From: Thalassobaculaceae bacterium
GTDB lineage: Bacteria > Pseudomonadota > Alphaproteobacteria > Thalassobaculales > Thalassobaculaceae
NCBI GenBank assembly: GCA_029212785.1
Contig: JARGOG010000011.1
Coordinates: 1 to 61,696, forward strand
Direction: 5' to 3'
DNA: 61,696 nt
Position 1 is the stretch's first letter; every line of letters begins with the position of its first letter. This document shows, piece by piece, positions 48,253 to 57,864 of this stretch. Both the position numbers and the translations under genes were made by a program. The notes under the pieces were generated by a model. It saw only the letters and a list, made by a program, of their open reading frames with translations, made no database searches and was not told the origin of the DNA.

Positions 48253-51030
48253 TTAGCGACGCCACCAGCCCTTGCGCGGCTTTTCGACCGGCTTGTCCAG
48301 GGTCTGGACCTCGATCGGCGTCGAACTCAGGTTCTGCGGGACCGGTTCCGGATCCTGTGCCGGTTCTTCGGCACTGGTCTGATCCGCACCGACTTCGCCG
48401 CTGATCGGCTCCTCGGCGACGATCTCCGGCTCGGCCGGGGCGGCAGGGGTCTCGGCGACCGGCTCCGGCGCGATCTCCGCGACGACCACCGGCTCCTCTG
48501 CAGCCAGAGCCTCTTCGGCGGCAACCGCCTCAGTCGCCTCGGTCTCATCCTTCTTGCGACGCCGCCGCGGACGCTTGGCCGCCGGCTTCTTCGCCGGCTT
48601 CTCCGTATCCTCTGCCGCTTGCTCGGTGGTGGCAGGTTCGGCAGCGGGCTCGACCACCGGTTCCGCCGCATCCTCAGCAGGCGTCTCGGCGGCCGGATCC
48701 TCGGCCTTCACTTCGGCTGCGGCAGCCTCGGCCGCGACGGCCGCGACGGCCGGCAATGCCTCGCCGTCATCATTGGCCGGAGCCTCGGCGTCGTCGTCGG
48801 ACTCGTCGGAAATCTCATTGCCCTCGGCGTCCGTATTCTCCTCCGAGCCCTCCTCGCCGTCACGGCGGCGACGGGACCGGCGGCGACCACCACGACGCCC
48901 GCGACGGCGCCGCTTGGGCCCATCCTCGTCGTCACCATCACCGCGCTCCTCACCGTCGGCGGAGGTCTCATCGCCATCGGCTTCAGCCTCGGTTTCGGCG
49001 TCGTCTTCGTCATCCTCGGACTTGTCCTGGGCGTCGTCGGCGCGATCCTCCGGCCGGCGTCGACTGCCACGGCGGCGACGGCGCGAGCGACCACGGCCGC
49101 TGGGGCGCTCTTCCTGCTCCTGCTCCTCGTCCCGGATCTCGACCTCGTCCTCGTCGTCCTCGATGAGATCGGTCTCGTCCTCCTCGACCTCGGCCGCGCC
49201 GGCAGAGCTGGCCGCAACCGCGTTCTGGAAGTCGGCCCGTTCGTCGGCGGTCTTCGGACGCAGCCGCTCAAGGCGGTGGTCCGGCGGCACCAGACTGTCG
49301 TCCTGTTCGAGAATCACCCGGGTGCCATAGCGCAGTTCGATCTCGGCCAGCCGGTCACGCTTCTGGTTGAGGATGTAGAGGGCGACCTGGGCCGGCACAT
49401 GGACGGCGATCTCGGCCGCGCGGTTGCGCAGTCCCTCCTCCTCGATAACCCGCAGGATGTGCAGCGCGGTGCTGTCGATCGAGCGGATATGACCCGAGCC
49501 TTTGCAGTGCGGACAGACCTGAGTGCTGGCCTCGACCAGGGACGGGCGCAGCCGCTGGCGCGACAGCTCCATCAGGCCGAAATGGCTGATCCGGCCGATC
49601 TGGATGCGCGCCCGGTCGGATTTCATCGCCTCCTTCATGCGGCGTTCGACCGCATGCTGGTTGCGCGACTCCTCCATATCGATGAAGTCGATCACCACCA
49701 GGCCGGCGAGATCGCGCAGACGCAACTGGCGGGCAACCTCGTCGGACGCCTCCAGGTTGGTCTTGAGCGCCGTCTCCTCGATGTTGCGCTCCGAGGTCGA
49801 ACGCCCGGAGTTCACATCGATCGCGACCAGCGCCTCGGTCTGGTTCAACACGATGTATCCGCCGGACTTGAGCTCGACCACCGGGCTGTGGATGGCGTCG
49901 AGCTGGCTTTCCACCTGGAACCGGTGAAGCAGCGGAACGTGGGTGTCCTTGTAGCGCTTGACCCGCTTGGCGTGGCTCGGGATCAGCGTCTTCATGAAGT
50001 CCTTGGCGATACGGTAACCGTCATCGCCATCGACCAGCACCTCGTCCAGATCCCGCGTGTAGAGATCGCGGATCGACCGCTTGATGAGGTTGGCTTCCTC
50101 GTAGATCAGGCACGGCGCGGTGCTGTCGAGCGTGGTCTGACGGATCTCGTCCCACAGCCGCAGCAGGTATTCGTAGTCGCGCTTGATCTCGGCCTTGGTG
50201 CGCTGGGAGCCGGCGGTGCGGACGATGACCGCCATGCCTTCCGGCACGTCCAGCCCCTCGACGATCTGCTTCAGGCGCTTGCGGTCGCCCACATGGGTGA
50301 TCTTGCGGCTCACACCGCCGCCGCGCGCCGTGTTCGGCATCAGCACGCAGTAGCGGCCGGCCAGCGACAGGTATGTGGTGAGGGCCGCGCCCTTGTTGCC
50401 GCGCTCCTCCTTGACGACCTGCACCAGCATGATCTGGCGCCGGGCGACGACTTCCTGGATCTTATAGCGGCGGTTGGAGGGCTTGCGCCGACGGCGCACC
50501 TCTTCCATGGCGTCGCCGCCAACGGTCTCGGGGCGGGCGCTTTTCTTGGTCTGGACGCTGACCTCGGTGGCGCGGGCGGGGGCGTCGTCGCCACCGTCCT
50601 CGCCGTCACCGGCATCCTCGCCGGCGCCGGACTCGGACCCGTCCTCCTCGCCATGCGCATCGCCGGCCTCGGACGCGGTTTCGTCCTCGCCACCTGATTC
50701 CTCATAGGCCTCAGGCTCGTCGTCATCCTCGTCGTCCATCGCCTCGGCCCGCTCTTCGCGGAGCAGCGCCTCGCGATCCTCGATCGGGATGCGGTAGTAG
50801 TCCGGATGAACCTCGGAGAACGCCAGGAAACCGTGGCGATTGCCGCCGTACTCGACGAAGGCGGCCTGCAAGGACGGCTCGACCCGGGTCACCCGGGCCA
50901 GATAGATGTTGCCCTTAAGCTGCTTCTTGGAGGCGGTCTCGAAGTCGAAGTCGTCGAGCTTGTTCCCGTCGACCACCACGACCCGGGTCTCTTCCGGGTG
51001 GGTGGCATCGATGAGCATACGCTTGGTCAT
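48253..51030 (-). CDS. rne: ribonuclease E/G
   Basis: From the ATG at 51030 this 925-residue endonuclease starts MTKRMLIDATHPEETRVVVV. The S1 RNA-binding domain is interrupted by a long Glu/Asp-rich insertion (about residues 85-150). The catalytic DNase I-like region holds VAIDVNSGRST, and the Zn-link is QVCPHCKGSGHI. The C-terminal half (about 530-925) is disordered, with alternating acidic and Arg-rich blocks (RRRRRGSRRR and others) suited to RNA binding and degradosome partners. A frame extending to 51213 is Arg/Ser-rich and is rejected. Expression in other bacteria is feedback-controlled through the leader, which here is long. Confidence 0.95.
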   Translation of the reverse strand: MTKRMLIDATHPEETRVVVVDGNKLDDFDFETASKKQLKGNIYLARVTRVEPSLQAAFVEYGGNRHGFLAFSEVHPDYYRIPIEDREALLREERAEAMDDEDDDEPEAYEESGGEDETASEAGDAHGEEDGSESGAGEDAGDGEDGGDDAPARATEVSVQTKKSARPETVGGDAMEEVRRRRKPSNRRYKIQEVVARRQIMLVQVVKEERGNKGAALTTYLSLAGRYCVLMPNTARGGGVSRKITHVGDRKRLKQIVEGLDVPEGMAVIVRTAGSQRTKAEIKRDYEYLLRLWDEIRQTTLDSTAPCLIYEEANLIKRSIRDLYTRDLDEVLVDGDDGYRIAKDFMKTLIPSHAKRVKRYKDTHVPLLHRFQVESQLDAIHSPVVELKSGGYIVLNQTEALVAIDVNSGRSTSERNIEETALKTNLEASDEVARQLRLRDLAGLVVIDFIDMEESRNQHAVERRMKEAMKSDRARIQIGRISHFGLMELSRQRLRPSLVEASTQVCPHCKGSGHIRSIDSTALHILRVIEEEGLRNRAAEIAVHVPAQVALYILNQKRDRLAEIELRYGTRVILEQDDSLVPPDHRLERLRPKTADERADFQNAVAASSAGAAEVEEDETDLIEDDEDEVEIRDEEQEQEERPSGRGRSRRRRRGSRRRPEDRADDAQDKSEDDEDDAETEAEADGDETSADGEERGDGDDEDGPKRRRRGRRGGRRRSRRRRDGEEGSEENTDAEGNEISDESDDDAEAPANDDGEALPAVAAVAAEAAAAEVKAEDPAAETPAEDAAEPVVEPAAEPATTEQAAEDTEKPAKKPAAKRPRRRRKKDETEATEAVAAEEALAAEEPVVVAEIAPEPVAETPAAPAEPEIVAEEPISGEVGADQTSAEEPAQDPEPVPQNLSSTPIEVQTLDKPVEKPRKGWWRR

Positions 51031-51646
51031 GTGTGGGTATCTCCGTGTCGCGCCGCGACGACCGCAAGCTAGGCTGCGGTCCCGCGCGGTCGGCGACGCG
51101 GAACGGCGTCGGCCCAGGCGCGGATTGTGGCGGCGCGGATTGTGACGTCGGCGCGCCCTCGGCACGCCGGATTTGGTCGAGGGAACAGATCGCGGCGGAA
51201 TCGGGCACGGCACCGAAGTCCCCGTTCGCCCCGTGGGCGAGAAGGACTCGGGTTTCCGCGGGCGACTGGTCGGTCGCCGTCGCCGGACAGTTCCAGATTG
51301 CAGGTCTCACGTTGGTCGGTCCTGCGCGGGGCCGGGAACGTCGATTCGCCCCGGTCCAAAATCAAAAAAGTCTCGCTTATCCTCGTAACCCTTTGGCCGA
51401 AAAACGGCGCGCACGAACCCGCACACGGTCTTCGAGGACGAATGCACCATACTGTTCCAAGCGCATACTAACAATCCAAAACTTCAGGCGAATTCGTTTT
51501 GACACCTACGACCCGCCCCGCGTCGATGACAATTGAGGCCCGACTGCAATACCACCGCATAGCCCCATGATATCTATCGGAAATCTTGCCCTGCATTCGG
51601 ATCGCGGCTAAACTGCGGCGACTCGCAACCGGATCGGGGACACGGA
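51031..51646. promoter_or_regulatory. long rne leader and rne-amiC intergenic region
   Basis: This 616-base stretch carries no gene I can support. It separates the divergent rne and amiC genes and probably contains a long rne 5' UTR (minus strand). Close to rne is a direct repeat of GGCGCGGATTGTG (about 51117-51140). AT-rich parts at about 51360-51380 and 51470-51505 are candidate promoter zones, with a lone TTGACA at 51499-51504 for the plus strand but no good -10 at normal spacing. Confidence 0.45.
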
Positions 51647-52903
51647 ATGACGCGATATGCTGTCAGTTCGGCCGTGACGCGCGGCCTCGCGGCCTTGCGC
51701 GCGCTCCGGCTCTGCCTGTTGCTGATGCTCGCGGCGGCGACCGCGCTGCCCGCATTTGCGGCCGAGGTCCCGGTGGTCTCGAACCTGCGCGTCGGCAAGC
51801 ATCCGGACAAGGTGCGCATCGTGCTCGACCTGGACCGGCACGTCGATTTCTCGATCTTCCTGCTTCCGGACCCCTATCGGGTGGTCATCGATGTGCCGGA
51901 GGTGACGTTTCACCTGCCGGGTTCCGCCGCCTCGCACGCTGTCGGCCCGGTCGTCGGATGGCGTTACGGTCAGTTCCGGCCGGGAACCTCACGCGTGGTG
52001 ATCGACGCCGGAAGCCCGGTTCAGGTGAAATCCGCGTTCGTGCTGCCGCCCTCCGGCGCCCAGCAGCATCGCCTCGTCATCGACCTGGCCGCGACGTCGC
52101 GCGAGGCGTTCCTGCAGGACTCGGAAGCCTCGATCCAGCGTCACGTCGCGCTCAGCGCCCCCCGCGTCGCGCCGCCGCCGGCCGCCCCGGCGCCGTTGCC
52201 CAATTCAGACACCCGCATGACCATCGTCATCGATGCCGGCCATGGCGGCGTCGATCCCGGCGCGATCGGCCAGGACGGCGTGCATGAGAAGAACATCGTC
52301 CTGGCCGCCGCCAAGGCGCTGCAGAACGCGCTGGAGGAGACCGGCCGCTACAAGGCCGTGCTGACCCGCGAGGGTGACAGCTTCATCCGTCTGCGCGAAC
52401 GTATCGCCATCGCCCGACGGGTGAACGCCGACCTGTTCGTGTCGCTGCATGCGGATTCGATCAAGGACGGCTCGCTGCGCGGCCTGTCGGTCTACACCCT
52501 GTCGGAGAACGCCTCGGACAAAGAGGCGGAGGCGCTGGCGGTGAGCGAGAACAAGGCCGACATCGTCGCCGGCATCGATCTCTCCCACCAGGAGCCGGAG
52601 GTCACCAACATCCTGATCGACCTCGCCCAGCGCCGCACGATGAACTATTCCGCCCGCCTGGCCGGTTACGTCGTGCATGAAATGGATCGCGAGACCAAGC
52701 TGCTTGGCCGCCCGCACCGCTTCGCCGGCTTCGCCGTGCTGAAAGCGCCGGACGTGCCCTCGGTGCTGGTCGAGCTCGGCTTCCTGTCGAACCGCGAGGA
52801 CAATCGACGCCTGAACGACCCGGCCTTCCGCCGCAAGGTCGCCGCCGGCCTCACCCGCGCCATCGACCGCTACTTCCAGGGCGTGCAGGCGGCGTTCCGG
52901 TAG
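51647..52903 (+). CDS. amiC: N-acetylmuramoyl-L-alanine amidase (AmiC type)
   Basis: This 418-residue exported hydrolase has a signal peptide (LCLLLMLAAATALPAFAAE), an AMIN domain (about residues 40-150) for cell-wall localisation, and an Amidase_3 domain with zinc ligands IDAGHGGVDPGA, NIVLAAAKA-adjacent Glu, LFVSLHADS and VLVELGFLSNRED. It cleaves septal peptidoglycan during division. In many alphaproteobacteria amiC is next to rne, as here, but the usual penicillin-binding protein gene does not follow. Confidence 0.95.
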   Translation: MTRYAVSSAVTRGLAALRALRLCLLLMLAAATALPAFAAEVPVVSNLRVGKHPDKVRIVLDLDRHVDFSIFLLPDPYRVVIDVPEVTFHLPGSAASHAVGPVVGWRYGQFRPGTSRVVIDAGSPVQVKSAFVLPPSGAQQHRLVIDLAATSREAFLQDSEASIQRHVALSAPRVAPPPAAPAPLPNSDTRMTIVIDAGHGGVDPGAIGQDGVHEKNIVLAAAKALQNALEETGRYKAVLTREGDSFIRLRERIAIARRVNADLFVSLHADSIKDGSLRGLSVYTLSENASDKEAEALAVSENKADIVAGIDLSHQEPEVTNILIDLAQRRTMNYSARLAGYVVHEMDRETKLLGRPHRFAGFAVLKAPDVPSVLVELGFLSNREDNRRLNDPAFRRKVAAGLTRAIDRYFQGVQAAFR

Positions 52904-52962
52904 CGCGGCTGATTCTCCGACACGGCTTCGGGGATTGTCACCTCACTCCGCCTCCCACAGCC

Positions 52963-54054
52963 TCAGCCCTTCAGAACGCCGCGGTTGATCTGGTCCTGCT
53001 CGATGCTTTCGAACAGCGCCTTGAAATTGCCTTCGCCGAAGCCCTCGTCGCCCTTGCGCTGGATCAGCTCGAAGAAGATCGGCCCGATCACCGTGTTGGT
53101 GAAGATCTGCAGCAGCAGGCCGCCATCCTCGGTCGGGGCGCCGTCGATCAGGATGCCGCGCGAGGTCAACGCCTCTAGGTCCTCGCCGTGGTTCGGCAAG
53201 CGGCTGTCGAGCATCTCGTAGTAGGTGGCCGGTGGCGGGGCCATGAACTTCATGCCGAGACCGCGCAGGCCGTCGACCGTGGCGAAGATGTCGTCGGTGC
53301 CCATGGCGATATGCTGGATGCCCTCGCCCTTGTACTGGTCGAGATACTCCGCGATCTGGCTCTTGTCGTCGGAGCTTTCGTTGATCGGGATGCGGATCTT
53401 GCCGCAGGGGCTGGTCATGGCGCGGGACTTCAGGCCCGTCAGCTTGCCTTCGATGTCGAAGTAGCGGATCTCACGGAAGTTGAAGAGCGTCTCGTAGAAG
53501 CTGCCCCACACGTCCATGCGACCCTGGTGCACGTTGTGGGTCAGGTGGTCGATATAGGTGAGGCCGACGCCCGCCGGATCCTGCGCCTCGCCCGCGATCG
53601 GCACGAAATCCACGTCATAGATCGTGCGCTCGCCGTAGCGGTCGACCAGGTAGATCAGGCTGTCGCCGATCCCGTGGATCGCCGGGATGTTCAACTCCAT
53701 CGGCCCGACCTTACCCTCGAACGGCTTCGCACCGAGCTTCACCGCGCGCTCGAAGGCGGCGGCCGCGTTCTTCACCCGGAAGGCGATGGCGCAGCACGAG
53801 GGGCCATGCACCTTGGCGAAGGCCTGGGCGAAACTGTCCGGCTCGCCGTTGACGATGAAGTTCACTCCGCCCTGGCGATACAGGGTGACGTTCTTGGAGC
53901 GGTGTCTGGCGACGGCGCGAAAGCCCATGGCACCGAACAGCTTCTCCAGATCGGCGGTATCCGGGGCGGTGTACTCGACGAACTCGAAGCCGTCGGTCGC
54001 CATCGGGTTCTCTGGCGTGCCTTCAGGAACCGGGGGGAATGTGGTGGTCGCCAT
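52963..54054 (-). CDS. hppD: 4-hydroxyphenylpyruvate dioxygenase
   Basis: This 363-residue enzyme converts 4-hydroxyphenylpyruvate to homogentisate in tyrosine degradation. Two VOC modules carry the iron ligands: YIDHLTHNV (His), [11 protein letters not shown] (His) and the C-terminal FFELIQRKG (Glu). The C-terminal [15 protein letters not shown] is conserved. The ATG at 54054 follows AGGAGG; an upstream start at 54096 is rejected. The homogentisate pathway genes hmgA and fahA are not in the window. The gene is divergent from a MarR gene whose operators overlie its promoter. Confidence 0.95.
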   Translation of the reverse strand: MATTTFPPVPEGTPENPMATDGFEFVEYTAPDTADLEKLFGAMGFRAVARHRSKNVTLYRQGGVNFIVNGEPDSFAQAFAKVHGPSCCAIAFRVKNAAAAFERAVKLGAKPFEGKVGPMELNIPAIHGIGDSLIYLVDRYGERTIYDVDFVPIAGEAQDPAGVGLTYIDHLTHNVHQGRMDVWGSFYETLFNFREIRYFDIEGKLTGLKSRAMTSPCGKIRIPINESSDDKSQIAEYLDQYKGEGIQHIAMGTDDIFATVDGLRGLGMKFMAPPPATYYEMLDSRLPNHGEDLEALTSRGILIDGAPTEDGGLLLQIFTNTVIGPIFFELIQRKGDEGFGEGNFKALFESIEQDQINRGVLKG

Positions 54055-54123
54055 GGGAGCCTCCTGATGAACCGCGCCGGGCCGGGCTGCGATCAACCCG
54101 CCGCGCGGTTTGAAACCGTGTTA

Positions 54124-54137
54124 GTTTCATTTGTAAC
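54124..54137. promoter_or_regulatory. MarR-type operator A (overlaps hppD -10)
   Basis: GTTTCATTTGTAAC matches operator B (GTTTCAATTGAAAC) at 12 of 14 positions. The likely hppD -10 element TACAAA (minus strand, 54130-54135) lies inside it. Confidence 0.65.
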
Positions 54138-54158
54138 AGATTGCTCATTTGGTTTCAA
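54130..54158 (-). promoter_or_regulatory. hppD promoter
   Basis: On the minus strand, TTGAAA (54158-54153) and TACAAA (54135-54130) are separated by exactly 17 bases. They match the -35 and -10 consensus at 5 and 4 of 6 positions. Each lies within one operator copy, so a bound MarR dimer would block the promoter. Confidence 0.65.
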
Positions 54159-54165
54159 TTGAAAC
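54152..54165. promoter_or_regulatory. MarR-type operator B (overlaps hppD -35)
   Basis: GTTTCAATTGAAAC is a perfect 14-base palindrome, 28 bases centre to centre from operator A, between the divergent hppD and marR genes. It covers the hppD -35 region and lies about 30 bases 5' of the marR start. Confidence 0.8.
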
Positions 54166-54195
54166 TATTATCCAAACACCGACCGGATATCCGCC

Positions 54196-54684
54196 ATGTT
54201 AGTCAATACGTCAGCCACGCCCGCGACCATCGCCCCCGACCAGGCCCTGATGCTCGATCGGTTCCTGCCCTATCGGCTGGCGGTGCTGGCGAACACGGTG
54301 TCGAAAGGAATCGCCCGGCTCTATGCAGACCGTTTCGGGATCACGATTCCGGAATGGCGGATCCTGGCGATCCTCGGCGCCTTCGGGCCGGCGACGGCGT
54401 CGGAGATCCAGGGCCGCTCGGCCATGGACAAGGTGCAGGTCAGCCGGGCGATCGCTCGGCTAACCGAGGCGAGGCTGATCCAGCGCACCGTCGACCCGGA
54501 CGACCGGCGACGGCAGACCATCGCGATGACGGCGGCGGGGGAGCAGGTCTACCGCGAGATCGTGCCGCTGGCGCAGGCGCGGGAGGCGGCCCTGCTGGAA
54601 GGGTTCAGTGCTGAGGAGCGAGAGTTGCTGGACCGACTGCTGGATCGGCTTCAGGCGCGGGCGGCGGCGGGTGAAACACCCTAA
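54196..54684 (+). CDS. MarR-family transcriptional regulator
   Basis: This 162-residue winged-HTH regulator shows the MarR order: helical N-terminal region (LMLDRFLPYRLAVLANTVSKGIARLY), GITIPEWRILAIL, the recognition helix in SAMDKVQVSRAIARL, and the wing VDPDDRRRQTI. It is divergent from hppD, with two operators between them, so it is probably a tyrosine-pathway repressor responding to an aromatic ligand (inference). The ATG at 54196 matches family N-termini. Confidence 0.9.
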   Translation: MLVNTSATPATIAPDQALMLDRFLPYRLAVLANTVSKGIARLYADRFGITIPEWRILAILGAFGPATASEIQGRSAMDKVQVSRAIARLTEARLIQRTVDPDDRRRQTIAMTAAGEQVYREIVPLAQAREAALLEGFSAEERELLDRLLDRLQARAAAGETP

Positions 54685-54693
54685 TTCAGCGCA

Positions 54694-54716
54694 CTCCCCG
54701 GCCTTGTGCCGGGGAG
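54694..54716. terminator. hairpin between marR and the FAD-oxidase gene
   Basis: A perfect 9-base-pair stem (CTCCCCGGC and GCCGGGGAG) with a 5-base loop lies between two convergent genes. No T run follows on either strand, so it may be a weak bidirectional terminator or an unrelated intergenic palindrome. Confidence 0.5.
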
Positions 54717-54742
54717 ACGGCATGCGGATGATGGCGAAGCAA

Positions 54743-55852
54743 CTAAGCGATCATCTCGGCCACATGATCGGCGATCGCCAGGCTCGACGTCACGCCCGGG
54801 GACTCGATGCCGAACAGGTTCACCAGCCCCGGCACTCCGTGATCGTCCGGACCTTGGACCATGAAGTCGACCGCCGGCGTGCCGGGGGCCTGGATCTTCG
54901 GGCGGATACCGGCATAGCCGGGTTGCAGCGCGCCGTCGGGCAGGCCCGGCCAATACTTGCGAATCGCGGCGTAGAAGCTGTCCGACCGGCGCGGATCGAC
55001 GTCGTAGTTGATTTCGTCGATCCATTCCACGTCCGGGCCGAACCGTGCCTGACCGCCGAGATCCAGGGTCAGGTGGATGCCGAGCCCCGCCTGCTCCGGC
55101 GCCGGGTAGATCAGATGGGTGAACGGCGCGCGCACGCCCGACAGCGAGTAGTAATTGCCCTTGCAGTAGAAATGCGGCGGCACCTTGTCGGCCGGGAAGC
55201 CCATCAGGCTGGCGGCCAGCGGCTGGGCGTGCAGGCCGGCGGAGTTCACCACCGTTTTCGCCTTCAGCAGCATCGGCTCGGCCCCGCCGACGGCGATTTC
55301 GATCCCGTCCTCGCCCACCTTGCCGCCGGCGACCGGGGCGTGGAAGGCGATCATGCCGCCACGCTCCTCCGCATCGCCCTGCAGCGCCAGCATATAGGAA
55401 TGGCTGTCGAGCACACCGGTGGAGGGCGACCAGAGCGCCGTCACGCAGCGCAGCTCCGGCTCCATCGCCACCACTTCGTTATGGCTCCTGAACTCGAGGT
55501 CGGTGACGTTCGCCTTTGCGGCGCGGTCCTGGATCTGTTGCAGGGCCGGGATCTGGTCCTCGGACGTCGCCACGATCAGCTTGCCCATCGGCCTGTACGG
55601 CACACCGTGCTCGTCGAGGTAGCGGTAGAGCTTGTTCTTGCCCTCGACGCAGAATTTCGCCTTCAGCGAGCCCGGCGGATAGTAGATGCCGGCATGGATC
55701 ACCTCGGAGTGGCGGGAACTGGTCTCGGTGCCGATCGCCTCGGCCGCCTCCAGGATCAGCACCTCGCGACCCGCCAATGCCAGGGCCCGCGCCACAGCAA
55801 GCCCGACCACGCCCGCACCGATGACGACCGCATCGACCTGTTCCGCACTCAT
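54743..55852 (-). CDS. FAD-dependent oxidoreductase, L-2-hydroxyglutarate oxidase/dehydrogenase-like
   Basis: This 369-residue DAO-family enzyme has the dinucleotide fold [16 protein letters not shown] at the N-terminus, [22 protein letters not shown], typical of LhgO, and the C-terminal FAD segment [20 protein letters not shown]. LhgO oxidises L-2-hydroxyglutarate to 2-oxoglutarate; other 2-hydroxyacids are possible. It overlaps the beta-hydroxyacid dehydrogenase gene by 4 bases, which is upstream of it in transcription, so the pair may act in one catabolic route. Confidence 0.85.
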   Translation of the reverse strand: MSAEQVDAVVIGAGVVGLAVARALALAGREVLILEAAEAIGTETSSRHSEVIHAGIYYPPGSLKAKFCVEGKNKLYRYLDEHGVPYRPMGKLIVATSEDQIPALQQIQDRAAKANVTDLEFRSHNEVVAMEPELRCVTALWSPSTGVLDSHSYMLALQGDAEERGGMIAFHAPVAGGKVGEDGIEIAVGGAEPMLLKAKTVVNSAGLHAQPLAASLMGFPADKVPPHFYCKGNYYSLSGVRAPFTHLIYPAPEQAGLGIHLTLDLGGQARFGPDVEWIDEINYDVDPRRSDSFYAAIRKYWPGLPDGALQPGYAGIRPKIQAPGTPAVDFMVQGPDDHGVPGLVNLFGIESPGVTSSLAIADHVAEMIA

Positions 55853-56754
55853 CTATTCGCTCCGTTCAAACCACCGAGTTCCGCCATCACGTCGACCAGT
55901 AACGGGACATGGTCCTCGCCGTGGCCGGTCGAGCAGGCCAGCGTGTAAAGCTGCAGCGCCGCCGAGCCGAACGGGGCCGGCAGGCCCGCGCCGGCGGCGA
56001 TGTCATTGTAGTAGCCGACATCCTTGCGCGCGTTCCCCATGGCGAATTGCAAACCGGAGGCGTCGCCGTCCACCGCATAAGCCATGATCTTCTGGAACAT
56101 GCCGGAATTCACCGCTCCCGCCGACACCACCTCGCGCAGCTTGCCGAGATCGACCCCGGAGGCCCGCGCCGTGGTCGCCGCCTCGGCGATCAGCGCCGAC
56201 ATCGACATGCTCATGAAATTGTTGATCAGCTTCAGCGCATGGGCCGCACCCAGCGGGCCGATATGGAAGATGTTGCGGGCATAGCAGTCCAACACCGGCC
56301 GCGCCTTTTCCACCAGCGCCTCCGACCCGCCGACCAGCACGTTCAAGGTGCCCTCCATCGCCTCCTTCGGCGTCATGGTCATCGGCGTGTCGATGAAGTC
56401 GATGCCCTTCTCCGCCAGCGCCGCCGCGACCGCTTTGGTCGAGGCCGGCTCGGCCGTGGTGGTGTCGAGGATCAGGGTGCCGGGCTTGGCGCCGTCAGCG
56501 ATCCCGTCGGCGCCGAGGCAGATCTGTTCGACCACGCGGCTGTTCGGCATGCACAGGACGATGATATCCGACGCTGCGGCAAGCTCCTTCGGTGTCGTGG
56601 CCTCGCTCGCCCCCAAGGCCTTGAGCTCCTCCACCGGCGCTCGGTTGCGGTGGCCGAGCACGGTCAACGGGTATCCCTTGGCCAGGATGTTGCCGGCCAT
56701 TCCCCGGCCCATCAGGCCGACGCCGGCGAAGCCGACCTTCAGTCGATCGGACAT
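55849..56754 (-). CDS. 3-hydroxyisobutyrate dehydrogenase-like (beta-hydroxyacid) dehydrogenase
   Basis: From the ATG at 56754 this 301-residue enzyme has the NAD(P) loop [20 protein letters not shown], the [10 protein letters not shown] substrate region, and the catalytic lysine in [10 protein letters not shown]. Family members oxidise 3-hydroxyisobutyrate, tartronate semialdehyde or related beta-hydroxyacids; the substrate is open. A longer frame to 56850 is rejected. First gene of a two-gene operon with the FAD oxidase. Confidence 0.88.
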   Translation of the reverse strand: MSDRLKVGFAGVGLMGRGMAGNILAKGYPLTVLGHRNRAPVEELKALGASEATTPKELAAASDIIVLCMPNSRVVEQICLGADGIADGAKPGTLILDTTTAEPASTKAVAAALAEKGIDFIDTPMTMTPKEAMEGTLNVLVGGSEALVEKARPVLDCYARNIFHIGPLGAAHALKLINNFMSMSMSALIAEAATTARASGVDLGKLREVVSAGAVNSGMFQKIMAYAVDGDASGLQFAMGNARKDVGYYNDIAAGAGLPAPFGSAALQLYTLACSTGHGEDHVPLLVDVMAELGGLNGANR

Positions 56755-56906
56755 TATGGTTCCCTCCCTTGCAGGCTCTTGCCTTCCACATAGCCAATTG
56801 TCGGGCCGCCCTCCAAGCCCTGCTTTGCGCAGATGACGGATTGACCCCATGCGCCATGAGGCGCTGCAATCCCGTCAAAATCAAAAGAGGCATTTGGGAG
56901 GACAGC

Positions 56907-57704
56907 ATGGGTGACCCGGTTCCGGCGATCGCCGAACACGAGGCGACGGGCGACGTCGCCGCGACCTTCGACGACATCAAGGCGACGCTGGGAGTCCCGG
57001 TGGTCAACCTGATCTGGCGCCATCTGGCGACGATCGACGGCGGGCTGGACTGGGCCTGGAGAGCGGCGAAGCCAATCTACGCCAGCGGCCAGGCCGGCCG
57101 GTCGGCGGACGCGCTGTTCGCCCGACTGCCGGTCGCTATGCCCCACGCGCTGGCGCCGGGCGCGCTGCAGGCCGTCGGCATCGCCCCGGACGACCTGACG
57201 ACGGTGCGGGCCATCGCGGCGGGCTACAATCGTGGCAACGGGCTGAACCTGCTGTCCCTGGGTGCCCTGGTGGTCCCGCCGGCAGGGCCGGTGCCGAGCG
57301 GCGGCACGACGCTCGCCGCCGATCCCTCGGCTCCGATCCCCAAAGTGCTGTCCCAGGGCGATGTCGACCCCCATGTCTGGGACCTCGTGCTGGCTCTGAA
57401 CGGCCTCGGCGCCCGCCCGGACGAACCGATCCTGGCGACCATGTACCGCCACCTCGCCTACTGGCCCGCGCTACTGGCGTTGATGCATGCGGGCTTCGCG
57501 CCGCTCGCCGCCGATGGGCGCCTGACATCCGCCATCGCCACAACCCGCAGCATGGCCCTTTCGGAATCCGCCCGGCTCGCCCATCTGCGCGCCGATGCGG
57601 GGCCGGCACCGGTCGAAGCCGTCGCCGCCATCGAGGAGTTCACCGAGCACGTCATCGCCCGGATGGTGCCGATCTGCCTCGCCTTCTCACGCTGGGTGGG
57701 ATAG
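56907..57704 (+). CDS. DehI-like (2-haloacid dehalogenase family) protein
   Basis: This 265-residue protein matches the DehI family in GDVAATFDDIKATLGVPVVN (compare the EDIRLTLRVP segment of Pseudomonas DehI), RHLATIDGGLDWAWR, and VRAIAAGYNRGNGLNLLSLGAL, which resembles the NYGN segment. DehI hydrolyses 2-haloacids. In the second half, the segment that should carry the catalytic aspartate reads ATMYRHLAYWP, and I cannot place an Asp there, so dehalogenase activity is doubtful. This comparison is from memory. The ATG at 56907 gives family-like length. It is divergent from the dehydrogenase pair. Confidence 0.7.
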   Translation: MGDPVPAIAEHEATGDVAATFDDIKATLGVPVVNLIWRHLATIDGGLDWAWRAAKPIYASGQAGRSADALFARLPVAMPHALAPGALQAVGIAPDDLTTVRAIAAGYNRGNGLNLLSLGALVVPPAGPVPSGGTTLAADPSAPIPKVLSQGDVDPHVWDLVLALNGLGARPDEPILATMYRHLAYWPALLALMHAGFAPLAADGRLTSAIATTRSMALSESARLAHLRADAGPAPVEAVAAIEEFTEHVIARMVPICLAFSRWVG

Positions 57705-57864
57705 CGGCGCCGTCGCCTTCCCTTTCTCGATCCGGTACGGGAAGGCGGAATATCCGGAGATGCGCTACGGTCTTATCCCGATATCGGAAACAGCACCGAC
57801 CCAGTGCCCACCCTCTTGCCCCGCCCCCGTCCGCGCGGTCTGATGCACCGAAAAGGGAGGAACC

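Noticed and set aside
48619-50697. A 692-codon open frame on the plus strand
   Set aside because: It is antisense to rne; the low-complexity rne tail readily leaves long open frames on the other strand.
51499-51533. TTGACA with GACAAT as an amiC promoter
   Set aside because: The spacing is 23 bases, too long for a normal sigma-70 promoter.
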